Shown here: positions 23,300-33,702 of the stretch, in pieces
How the letters are laid out: every line of letters begins with the position of its first letter
How positions within the stretch are numbered: position 1 is the first letter of the stretch
Assembly: GCA_026120185.1 (NCBI GenBank)
Contig: JANUWF010003378.1
Location: 1-64,000, forward strand
Length of the DNA: 64,000 nt
Reading direction: 5' to 3'
DNA from: Voacanga thouarsii
Lineage: Eukaryota > Streptophyta > Magnoliopsida > Gentianales > Apocynaceae
Made by a program: the position numbers and the translations under genes
Notes under the pieces: generated by a model
The model's database searches: none
Told to the model about the DNA's origin: nothing
What the model saw: only the letters and a program-made list of their open reading frames with translations

Positions 23300-24634
23300 A
23301 ATAAAATAACACGATAAGGAAGCAATAATTTCAAATTCATTATTTCTTTTTTTCCTCTCTCTGCTAGGGGTATTTTTAGATTCCCTACCTAAAAAAAAAA
23401 AAAAACTTCATTATAACCTGAGGTTGAAAATCAAAATCCCTCAAATATTCACGCCTGTCGAGCAGTCTAAATACCATCAGTACCTGCTCCAAAAGAGAGA
23501 AACGGGAAAAAAAAAAAACTAAAATACCTCTCATGTACACGACCTGAGCACCAAGAATAAAAAAATTAGAATTAGAGGAAAGTTATATCAAATAACATAT
23601 TTAGAAATATATTTTGAAAATTTCTTAAAAGGACAAATAGTAAAATTTAGATGAATTTTTTTTAAAAATAAAAATTTTCTATCATGAATTTTCTTAAAAA
23701 TCTTTTTCAGTCGGCCATGATTCCGCCGGAAAAAGCCATAGAAGCGGCTGAAGCAGATAAGATTATGGCCTCTGTTGAAGGAAGAGAAAGAAGCACTCTG
23801 AGTGCATGCGCGAGTGGGATTTGAGTATAAAAAAATTAGGCATACTATCATTACCGCGCCACCAAGCATGATTTTATCTTTAGGTTATTGCACTCCCTCT
23901 CCTTCATATGGAGGAGGATTAGGACAACATTTTTGGATTCTTCACGAGGAATAAAAAGAAACCAACCTTTGCGTTAATATATATTTATATAAAGGGATAA
24001 AAATATAGATAAAAAAAATTTATCAGTTATCACGTGATAATAAACATTTTTATCTAAATTTAAATGTCTATATTTTTATTTTAAAATTTTTGAATATGAC
24101 CGTCTATTTTCCTTAAGTAGACATGCTATCTCAAAACTTTCGCATCTAAGCATCACTGTTTAAAATATACATTTGAGGTTAAAAGCAAGTTATATGAAAA
24201 GAAATGTTAGAAAAAATTTTTAAATTTTTTGAAAAAATTGTGGGGAGTGAAATGTAAAATTTAAAATAATTTTTTTCAAAATATTTTAATTTTATCAAGG
24301 CGAAACCAAAATTTTTAAAAGTTTTGGAGGGTAAGAATACATATATATCTCTATCAAGCTCTGACAATTTACATATCTAATTAACAAGGATAATATAGTA
24401 AAATATTACATTAATATGTATTTAAATCGCAAGTTGAGAATTTTATTAAATCTCCAAAAGGAATTCTTTGTAGTTGACATATTTGAATTTTTTATGCAAT
24501 TTTTAATTCTCTTAAAATTTAATACATATGAAACATTAAAAGATTTATTTATCTATAGTTTTAACTATTGTTTTGTGCAACAAATTAAAAACTGAAAAGT
24601 TGGACTGATGTATACATCCAATATGGTACAACTA
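23300..24634. other. AT-rich intergenic stretch
   Basis: No gene recognised. A slightly GC-richer patch at 23700-23830 (- strand frame 23869-23588) has no recognisable motif. Confidence 0.4.
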
Positions 24635-24673
24635 CCCCCCCCCCCCCCGGCAAGTTAGTATAGTTATTGTACG

Positions 24674-24716
<43 letters not shown>
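24635..24716. repeat. Poly-C tract followed by (TA)n
   Basis: Fourteen consecutive C at 24635-24648, then about 27 bases later a (TA)n run at 24676-24716. A long C tract is rare in DNA this AT-rich. Confidence 0.95.
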
Positions 24717-24719
<3 letters not shown>

Positions 24720-24782
24720 TTTCTAATAACAATTCAGAATATATATACATATATATCTAAATAATTAGGATATTAACAGATA

Positions 24783-25089
24783 CCCCTTCCATTTCAAAAT
24801 ACTTGTTCAAAATTTTTTTTATTTTGTTTCAAAATACTTGTTCATTCATGTACATATTTCTAGAATTAATGATTAGTTTCTTCCTATTTTACCCCAATTT
24901 ATTCAAAGTCAACTATACGACTTTCTAATTTTTATTTTCTTCTTGTTTCTTGGGAATTTTTACTATCCAATAACTATCATATTTTTAATATGTGTAGAAT
25001 AGAAATTTTATCTAAATTATAGTATTGCTTCTTCACCCTTAATCTGTGTGCAAATGGTTTCGTGAACAAGTATTTTAAAATGGAGAGAG
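24783..25089. mobile_element. Stowaway-type MITE (Tc1/mariner-like)
   Basis: This is a 307-bp non-coding element flanked by TA on both sides (24781-24782, 25090-25091). Its left tip CCCCTTCCATTTCAAAATAC and right tip (reverse complement CTCTCTCCATTTTAAAATAC) form imperfect inverted repeats of about 26 bp, matching the Stowaway consensus wording. The left inverted repeat is partly duplicated inside (TTTCAAAATACTTGTTCA again at about 24829). Confidence 0.85.
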
Positions 25090-25099
25090 TATCTATTAT

Positions 25100-25957
25100 G
25101 AAAATATTTAAATTTATGAGACGTGAATTTAACCTACTATTTTATGTCTTACATATTATACAAGATTCTTTTGTAAATTCATATTATACATCGTGAAGAA
25201 GAGAAAATGAATTCATTTCGGATATTTTTACTTAATTTGTAGTAATCATATATATGTGTGTGGCTCTCATTGTGACACTCGGCAGCATTTGCAACTCTCA
25301 TTGTGACACGAGATATTGTCTTTTTGTGATACTTGGCCTATTAAATTCAAATGATTTTTTAAAGTATGAAATATTATTTGAATTCATTGGATTCTGATGA
25401 TTTCAAATGAACATTATTTAATAAAGTTCCTGAAGTTTATCAACCGAGAACTACATAAATGTCAACTTTTAATGTCTTATATTTATCCGCAAAATCTCTA
25501 GAATCTCTTGACTCTTCGAATTTCTCTTGTTATTAAATATTTTTCTTAGCCATTAAATTTTATATATTCCAGAACAACTTAACACAGATTACCCCATGCA
25601 ATGCTTAGGCATCAAAATAGTAAAGTATAATGTGCCAAGAGATTCCTCATACATCATACTTCTTTATTTTTGTAATAAAGTATTACTTCTACATAATTCA
25701 CAACAATTAAGAAAATTTTAATATTAATAACTTTTAAAAGAAAATTGTTAAATTATTTACGTTAAAAATTATAGAATTATTTTAAATTTTAAAATAATTG
25801 TGTTATAATTAATACATGAATAAATTATAAAAAAATATTATTAAAAATAATAAAACATATATTTTTAATAAAATTAACAGTTATTTAACAATTGATGATT
25901 TCATGAATGCTAAACAATTTGAGGAATCCTATCAACCAAAATGATTAAAAGGAAAGA

Positions 25958-25960
<3 letters not shown>
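25100..25960. other. AT-rich intergenic stretch
   Basis: Nothing recognised beyond simple AT-rich sequence. A short tandem-like phrase CTCTCATTGTGACAC occurs twice (about 25265 and 25296). Confidence 0.4.
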
Positions 25961-25997
<37 letters not shown>

Positions 25998-26181
25998 CTA
26001 TAGAAGGGTCCTGCTACGACACGTGACATTACTACCTATGAACATTTGGCATTGTAAAATTTAGATGAAAGTTTTTTTTTAATAATAGAAATGCGAAGGG
26101 TTTTTTGAATACCAATGATCACATGCAGGAAACAAATATAAGGGAAGAAAGCTTATCATTTCAAGGAGGTGATGCACTTTG

Positions 26182-26990
26182 ATGGTTCCCTAATTGATTC
26201 CCAAGCTCCTACCACTCCCATCCATGCTCGGAACCCTAGAGACCCTTAGCTATCTACAACCATGTTGTCGGCTTTATTTGGTGCGGACTAGAGAAAGCCC
26301 TCCAAGCCGTCCTCTGCTGTCCCTAAGAAGCTTGAGGAAGAAACCCGACATATTCAGAAGGCTTAGGAAAGTGTGACTCCACACTTGAGCAGTGAGGAGG
26401 CTATGAAGAAAGCCGTTGGGATATTATCTAGGGGTGGAGATTGGCTAGAGAAGGGTGGAAGGGGAAGGAGAGGGGATTTGAGTAGACAAGGTAGCCGGGA
26501 TAGAGGGTTGCAGGCTTGGAGAGGTGGAAGGGGTGGAGGAAGCGAAGGAAGGGGCAGATGGGTTAAGGATGCTAAAGATGATCTTGGTACCAGGCTTTAC
26601 CTTGGTGATGATGTCAATGGCAATAAGTTGAGCAATAAGTTGGGACATGATATTATGAATCAGTTGGTTGAAGGTTACGAGGAGATGTCCAGCATAGTGT
26701 TACATTCTCCCTTTGGAGATGCTTACCTGGACGCCCTCCATACTAACTTATCAGTAAAGTCGATAAACATCTCATTTGTAAAGTTTTATTCCTATTGACC
26801 TTTACAAATGTCAATCACCTTTTTTTTTGCCTCTTACAGATAGAGTGTGAACCTGAGTAACTCATGGAAGAATTCAGCACTAATCCAGATATTGATGAGA
26901 AGCCTCCAATTCTTCGTCATGATGCCCTTGAGAAGATGAAGCCGTTCCTCATGGCCTATGAAGGAATTCAGAGTAAGCAAGAGTGGAAGG
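26182..26990 (+). pseudogene. Mitochondrial ribosomal protein S24/S35-type (mS35) fragment
   Basis: The normal protein is a component of the plant mitochondrial small ribosomal subunit. Exon 1 (26182-about 26757) has three in-frame stops early (one in RDP*LS, one in GAD*RKPS, one in QKA*ESV). It is then open through a Gly/Arg-rich region, RWVKDAKDDLGTRLYLGDD, GHDIMNQLVEGYEEMSS and DAYLDALHTNL. After a short intron, exon 2 (about 26841-26990) has IECEPE*LMEEFSTNPDIDE and DALEKMKPFLMAYEGIQSK, ending at a GTAAAT donor. The rest of the C-terminus is missing. The stops and truncation mark a dead fragment with introns. The family name rests on remembered motif wording. Confidence 0.6.
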
Positions 26991-28185
26991 TAAATCTTAT
27001 TGTTATTGTCTTTTTCTTTAACAAATTGTTTGCCCTCTCGAATCCATTTGGCTGATATAAATTTATTTCTCAATTTGGCTAATTTAAGATTGAGATATAG
27101 TAATCACATTTCAAACTTGGCAATAGATTTTCTAGATACTTCCTAATTAATTATTTTTGAACACTCTTTAGACTCCATTTGATACAAAAGAAGGGCTCTT
27201 TGTAGCATAGTGGTGTGGTTTGGTAGTTGATTAAATAGGAAAAATCAAAATGTGTAATCATTTTGTATTTGCTTAATGTTTATTCTTTTGCAATTCTGTG
27301 CAATTTCTTTTATTCTCTTAACCTTATAATTCCAACTATTGATTTTGCCCTCTAATGTTAGAATACATGTAGCCCTCTATTTTACCTTTTTAAATTTTCC
27401 TTTTGTCACAGCCTTGCTTATCTGAATATGAACCGTTAGCTTTCTTAAACCTTTTAGATCCAAAATGTAATTGCTTCTCTCTTTCAAGAACCGTGTTGCA
27501 AGGATAAAGCACTAGTACCAATCAGCGACACAAAATCCAAGAACTTTGTTTTCCAAATACCAATGTTGGTTTCAATGGATTCTGAATCTCAAAATAGTGC
27601 AGGAGAGCTGAGAATAGGGAACAATGAGGAGAAGATGTTTTATTTGATGTCCCTTCTCAGGAGGAAGGGATCTCCGGGCAGCATCTGGTTGCTGCCCATT
27701 GTTTCAAATGGCTCAAGAAAAGCAGGTTAAGTAGACTGATATAGCTTCTTCTGTTCGTTAGTTCGTCTCCATCTAACATTTTTGTTTTGATCCTTCCCTC
27801 CCTTTATCTGCTTTTTTTGGCCATTTTTACCTCCTTTTCAAGAACTCTTTTGTTTCCTTGAACAGTTAAATAAGTTTTATAAGAAAATGCTTGCCTTTTT
27901 CAAGTCCTTTTTTAGAGTTATGTTTGCTCATTTTTGTTATTGTTGATGGTTTGGTGCTGCTCTATGTAGGTAGTTCCACTTTCTTTTGAACTCTATTTGG
28001 TTTAGAGAGTTTAATTTGTAATTTGTACATATTCACTAGAAATTGTTTGTTTTGGCTGCTAAATTTCTAGGTCAAATATTGATTTTTTTTGGGGGGGGGG
28101 GAGGTGGTTCCTCTTCTTTTTTCCTGTTCTTTTTCTTGGGTTTTTGTATTTAATTTTGTAAACTTTCTTTTATTTCTTATGTGTA
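26991..28185. other. Intron-like and unassigned sequence between carried fragments
   Basis: AT-rich, with a coding-like piece at about 27560-27730 (frame SMDSESQNSAGELRIGNNEE, then SPGSIWLLPIVSNG) that I do not recognise. A run of ten G sits at 28091-28100. Confidence 0.3.
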
Positions 28186-28317
28186 GATCAATTTGTGAAG
28201 TACTTTTGTAAGTATAGAGACATAACCGACTCAATAAAAATAAAGGATAGGCATACAGGTAGGCCAAGGGGCTTTGGGTTCATTACTTATGTGGATCCAT
28301 TGGTTGTGAACACTTTA
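28186..28317 (+). pseudogene. RRM exon fragment (hnRNP1/Musashi-like RNA-binding protein)
   Basis: After an AG acceptor-like site (tgtgtag) the + frame reads DQFVKYFCKYRDITDSIKIK, DRHTGRPRGFGFITYVDPLV, then stops. The RNP1 octamer is RGFGFITY. The preceding helix and strand are those of the RNA recognition motif in plant hnRNP1/Musashi-like proteins. The fragment starts and ends inside the domain, so it is a single truncated exon. The stop after VNTL is premature for this domain. Confidence 0.75.
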
Positions 28318-28329
28318 TGAACAGTACTA

Positions 28330-28987
28330 ACTCGGATTCAACCACTAAAATGCTTGGCAAACAGGAGGCAATGTAGTTGATATTATTAGATTATTACTAT
28401 AAAGATTTATACTATATTTTGAATAATAGGATAAATGATTGTTGAATAACATATAGTGACTTTTGTAGGCTAAGATATCAAGACAAGTTGATCTAATCAT
28501 GAATGCTAGGCTTGAAGTGCAAAATTATATGGTAATTACGGAGAGATGTCATTTTTTTGCTTCATTTTGGTTTATAAGCTTACTATTATATGAAAGGAAA
28601 TTAAATGTCAAAACATTATGAGACCAAGAGAAAGAGGTTTATCAGTTTGATATAGGAACCTAAACCTAAAAACTAATGGACTACTTAATTAGATAATGGC
28701 ATAAAGTAAATTTTTTAACTGTATATTTAGGGGAATAAAAGAGCATAATATGATAATCGAGTTTTTTTACGCGATTTATAGTCTACTCTCTTTTATTATA
28801 TATGATGTAATATAATTTGTGACTTTTGAAACTTTATGAAAAGTAGCAAGTAGAATAATGTTCTTGATATCAACATTAGATTTTATCTTGAGAGAGCATT
28901 ACATCTTTTAGATCTTCTTCAATGTTTTAATTTCTCCTTGGATAAGCCCTGATCACTTTAGTTGCTTAGTTGAATACTCTTGGATGG
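28330..28987. other. AT-rich stretch before the chromovirus LTR
   Basis: No gene or hairpin/CTAG terminus recognised. It is the left flank of the chromovirus insertion. Confidence 0.4.
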
Positions 28988-31900
28988 CGTAACACGTAAC
29001 TACATACATAGCCTAATCGGGCCAGGGATAGTGTCCTGTCTTTTAGACCAGGGGCCTTTATAATGTGGTAATAAATAAAAGAAGAGAAAAATAAATCTAT
29101 AAAACTTGAACTTAAATTAAAACTTCGATTACGACTAGTTACAACCCCATTATAAATTTAAATCTCCAAAATAAGTTCTAACCACCAAAATAAAGACAAT
29201 AAATTTTGTATCAAGATTATCTCTATTACAAATGATAAGTCTAATCCTTAGTTTTGATAGGCTCACCTTACCCTGAAAACATAATTGGAAAAATCGTGTG
29301 AGATTATAAAAATCTCAATAAGTCTGAAGTGTTTGATTTCATGTCACAATTTCAAAATTTAATATCAAGATGCATGAGTAATGTAGACTTGAATGTATAT
29401 ATTCATAATTCAAATAATTGACGCATCTCAAATACATTATCATTTTTGGGGATATTTAGGAAGTACAAAACTAGTATCTTGCATAATTAAATATTTTATC
29501 AGGTAAATTTATTCGTATAACATTTTTAGAATATCAAATTCATTTTCCAAATGTCTTGAACCTAGTACAAATCCAGATCCCATGTATCCTTAAGATACCC
29601 ATACTGTGTCAATTATGATCCTAGTACGTCATATATATAGTGACGACCTTTTTTATGTCAGATAATTGGGTAGGATTTACATTCCTCTTAAGGGAATACC
29701 CCGTCATTTCCCTCATATAAAATCAGATCAGATATCTCATGTCCATCCTCCGACTCCCTTTGGAGAAAGACAGCTTTTTGAAGACGACCAATCTACTGGA
29801 ACTCACTCCCAATCCAATGAAAACTAGTCCTATAGCCTTACCCATGCGTATCACAACATCATTAATTAATAGTTTCAGTGTTTGCCATTCTGATATAGAA
29901 TAATTAATTTATTTTCAAAATTGTTCCAGTCTTTTGAAATAAAATCCCAAGTCTCTTCCTAACCAAATTCAAAGCCACAAACACTTTTCCCCAAGGTTTC
30001 CAAAACAAACCTTCCTATATTCATTCTAAAGTTTACTCGGGAAGTATTAATAGTAATTCGTCATAATAATATTTGGAACCATTAAATATAAAACTTATTC
30101 CATGATTTCACAATAATTTTATGTATGAAATGCATAAATACATTGTCATGCATCACATAGTTTTTATGCATGGCTCTGTAATCATAATATGCATGAGAAG
30201 CTTCATAACCCCATGTATGCATGAATAAATTACATTATCATAATAGAAACATTATTTTCATGTATATGTGTTTTCTAAAAATGGCATACTCATAATTTAA
30301 AATATAATTGTCATGTCATAAACATAAAATGTTTCATAAAATTTATGCATATATCATATATGCATTTCAAAGTAATTTTTACATAATTTAGGCGTGGTAT
30401 TTTTGCATGGAATTTTGCACTTCAAATCATGCACTTTGATAATAGGCTTGAGATGTAAGGACTTACCTCAGTCCAAGCTTAATCAACTTCACTTAAGTTT
30501 GTGCTTCTCTACCTTCACCTAAGTTCTCCCCGTCTATCATATATATACAACATATAGGAGTTAATTTCCTATTCATATTACTCCAAATAAAATGTTGATT
30601 GAAACCCTAGGGCCATTAGGGAATTGCTTAAGTCACCCTAATTGTGCTTAGCAATAAATTTAAATTTAAGATAAAGTATCTTAACACAAATTCAATAACT
30701 TACTAAAATATTCACAACTTCACATAGCATAAGTTTTCCCAACATCTCTATTAACACAAATAGCCAAACAAAGTCTTAATTAAGAATTAAAACCCTAATT
30801 ATCATGCCAAATCTCATTATCCATGTAAACCCTAATTATCATTCAACTTTAATTAAGCATATAGCATTTTAATTGACCAAGCAGCACATTTACTAAATTA
30901 TAACACCAAGAACACCAAGAAATCAAAAAGATTTGTAAAAATTAAAGTTCTTTATTTTGCAAAGGTAAATGTGGCAGCACTCAAAACCATATTATTCACG
31001 GAAGTCACCAAAGTCTTAACAATTATATTCCCAATAATCCTAAACATCTCATAAAATCTATTTAAGCCAAATTTTGAAACATTCATAACTATTCCCTTGT
31101 ATAAATTCATTTTCCTCTACAAACACAAAACTCTGTCTTCAACATAAAACGGGGGTTGCAATTATCCACCTAATTAATTGAGAAAACCATTTTATTTTTC
31201 AACAAAACTTTCATTTTAGCACCTTAATATGTTAGGTAAATTACCATGTATTTACCTCCACAATATTTTTCCAAAACATGGCTCAAACAATTTTTACATA
31301 AAGACTCGTATGAACAGTAACTAGCTTTGAGTAATAATATTGAAAAATTCATAACTCATAAATTACAAAAGCTTTTCCAACGATTATTTTTCCAAAATCT
31401 TCCTAACAACTTGAAATTTTACAATGTGAAAATCACCAGAAAACTCAATCAACAATGGGGTACTTTGGGGGTTTTAAAATAGCTTTCTGTTCAGGGATTT
31501 CATAACAGCTTAGGCAGTTTTAACCAAACCAACTGCTCCCTATATTTGTCACCACCATACAAGCTCCTTAACAACATTAAATCTCAATATCCAACACATA
31601 TAATATCATCCATACACAACATAACATGTCTACATCATAACCACACCATTCCTTTAACAAAACTACACATAACAAAACTAGCATATTATATCTAATTTTG
31701 TCAAGATGTACAACATATACAGATTTTTCGTCAACACGCCGTAGGAAAAAGAAATGAAGAGGAAAATGCATTCTTCACAAACAAGATGCCAACTTTATTT
31801 GTTTCTCAGAACACTAAACTATGTCATTTATTCACCAAGATAGAACACAAATATTGCACCCAAAAAAAAAAAAAATCACATTCATATGGCTGAACAACAG

Positions 31901-32737
31901 CTTGGATTTTGGTTATGAAGGAAAGAGAAAATAGTGAATGGTTTTCTTGGAGGCTTACTTTTGAAGCTTGTTCAAGATTTACACAGTAAATGACAGCTCT
32001 TTTTGCATAGGATGAGTGATACTTTCTTGAAGAATGAAAGAGGGAAAGATCATAAGAGTAAGGGTGTGCCCTTATGTTGAGAAAAGATACAAGAAGAAGT
32101 GATGTTCCTCTTGATCTTCAAGGTTGTTGGCCAACCTAAGGAGAGGAGGGGTGGTTTTTTGCTAGAGGGAAGGAAGAGAGAAAATGGAGAGAGTAGGAAG
32201 AGGGAGGTAGCCAGCCATAGGTGGTGGAAAATGGAGAAAATGAGCTCTTATACTATGGCTCATTTTAATCCAATGGTTGAGATGGTTTTAATTGCTTGAA
32301 TATGACTTAAATCCAAGGGTTGTAATTCAATATATTTTTAATGGGTCAAGATGATTCATAGATCTTAGATATGGGTCTTGGGTCATGTAATGCGATTGGG
32401 TCAAACAGTCAAAATTAAGCTTGTCTCAAATTTGACCAAGACTTTTTAATTAACAAACAAAACTAATCTTGTAATTAAATTTAAATTTGTTTAAGAGACC
32501 ATTTTTCTAAGAGGTAAATTCATTGTTATAATATTATTTGAGATATAATACAATAATTAATTATGACTAAATTACGTACTACAAATCATACAAATAATCA
32601 CCTTGATTATTTATTTCCTCTAAGAAATTTCAAATAATGAATACAAAAATAGTCACAAACAATTCATTTAATTTATAATGCGAAATTGATTTAATTAATT
32701 ATTTAATTTTTAGTGTGCAAGCTAGTAGGTCATTACA
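28988..32737 (-). mobile_element. 3' LTR of a Tekay/Del-type chromovirus
   Basis: On the - strand the LTR starts at 32737 (TGTAATGACCTACTAGC) directly after the end of the polyprotein and ends near 28988 (...GTGTTACG, tip mutated from CA). The length of 3.75 kb fits the long LTRs of this lineage. Near its 3' end it shares the phrase GGGGTCTTTATAA (on the + strand) with the other LTRs at 33703, 36773, 50327 and 52357. The matching 5' LTR would lie beyond 64000. Confidence 0.7.
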
Positions 32738-33480
32738 TCCTCCCTTACTTGAGAAAATGTTGTCCCTGAAATCAAACTACATCGTACATCTCAACACATC
32801 AGGGTATTTCCTTCTAATCCATTTCTCGTTCTTCCATGTGGCATCTCGAGCAACGTGGTATTCCCACAACACCTTTACCATAGGGATCCTGTTATTTCTT
32901 AATTCTTTTATCCTCTGTTCCAATATCTTGACTAGCTTCTCCATATATGTTAGATTCAATTGTAGTTGTAATGGTTCATTGTACAGGACATGCTTCAGAT
33001 CTGGATTATTTTTCTTTAGTCGAGATATTTGGAACATGTAACGGATGCCCCTCATTTTGTTAGGAAGTTCTATCCAATATGCTACAGTTCCAATCTTCTT
33101 GGTGATTGGAAATAGCCCAATATATCTAGGGCTAAGTTTTCCTCCTTTCGGGTACCTGAAAATCCCTCAACTCGGGGTTAGCTTTAAGAACACTTTGTCT
33201 TCCACTTGGAATTCCAACTCACTTCTACGATTACTTGCATAGCTATTTTGTCGCCCTCAGTCTATCTTGTATCATCTTTACTTTGTCAGTCATCTCTTGG
33301 ATATTGATTCCTACTTTCTTATTGACTTGACCGTCTTTATTCCAGCCCCAATACAACAGGGTTTAACATTTTCACCCATACAGAGCTTCATATGGCGCCA
33401 TACCAATTGATGCCTGATAATTATTGTTGTAGGCCAACTCAACATATGGAATACTGTCGATCTATTTTCTTCTAAAGTCC

Positions 33481-33551
<71 letters not shown>

Positions 33552-33702
33552 CTTCGAGAATTTGTATTACTCGCTCAAACTGTCCATCTGTCTAGGGATG
33601 AGTAGAAATGTTGAATTTTAAATTTGTCCTCATGGATTCTTGGAATTTTGCCCAAAACCTTAAAGTAAAATGAGGTTCTCAATCTGATACTATATTCATT
33701 GG
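32738..33702 (-). pseudogene. Chromovirus integrase C-half and chromodomain
   Basis: The - strand continues integrase from NIVSD*EPHFTLRFWAKFQE through TDGQFERVIQILEDM. It then passes a (GT)n interruption and reaches the basic C-terminal part. The end (about 33000-32780) reads EPLQLQLNLTYMEKLVKILE and KVLWEYHVARDATW, the chromodomain-like tail of Tekay/Del chromoviruses, thought to steer integration into heterochromatin. A stop follows at about 32777, then residual frame DFRDNIFSSKG just before the LTR. The N-terminal half of this integrase is 27 kb away, at 60889-61440. Several stops make it dead. Confidence 0.8.
33482..33549. repeat. (CA)n microsatellite inside integrase codons
   Basis: About 33 CA units interrupt the integrase between LEDM and the CWTLEEN-like continuation (both on the - strand). 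In relatives these two blocks are joined by a short codon run encoding Ala-Cys-Val, which is itself TG-rich. Confidence 0.95.

Larger units (their letters stand above)
25963..28320 (+). mobile_element. Second Helitron-like element, 5' part, carrying gene fragments
   Basis: The left end is (TA)n at 25963-25994, then TAGCTATAGAAGGGTCC, CACGTGACATTACTACC and TTGGCATTGTAAAATTTAGA. This is the reverse complement counterpart of the terminal domain at 21070-21257. Element orientation is therefore +, and both recognised gene fragments inside (mitochondrial ribosomal protein, RRM protein) are also +. No hairpin plus CTAG 3' end was found before the chromovirus LTR at 28988. The element may extend to that point or have been truncated by it. 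The end coordinate is set at the last recognised fragment. Confidence 0.45.

Noticed and set aside
21130..26080. Reading the inverted termini at 21.1 and 26.0 kb as TIRs of one element spanning 21.2-26.0 kb
   Set aside because: In both copies the (TA)n side faces inward and the conserved body points outward, so the region between them is outside both elements.
29000..32700. Several 60-70-codon ORFs in this stretch
   Set aside because: The region is an LTR by its position after the polyprotein end and by motifs shared with the other LTRs. None of the ORFs shows a protein family.
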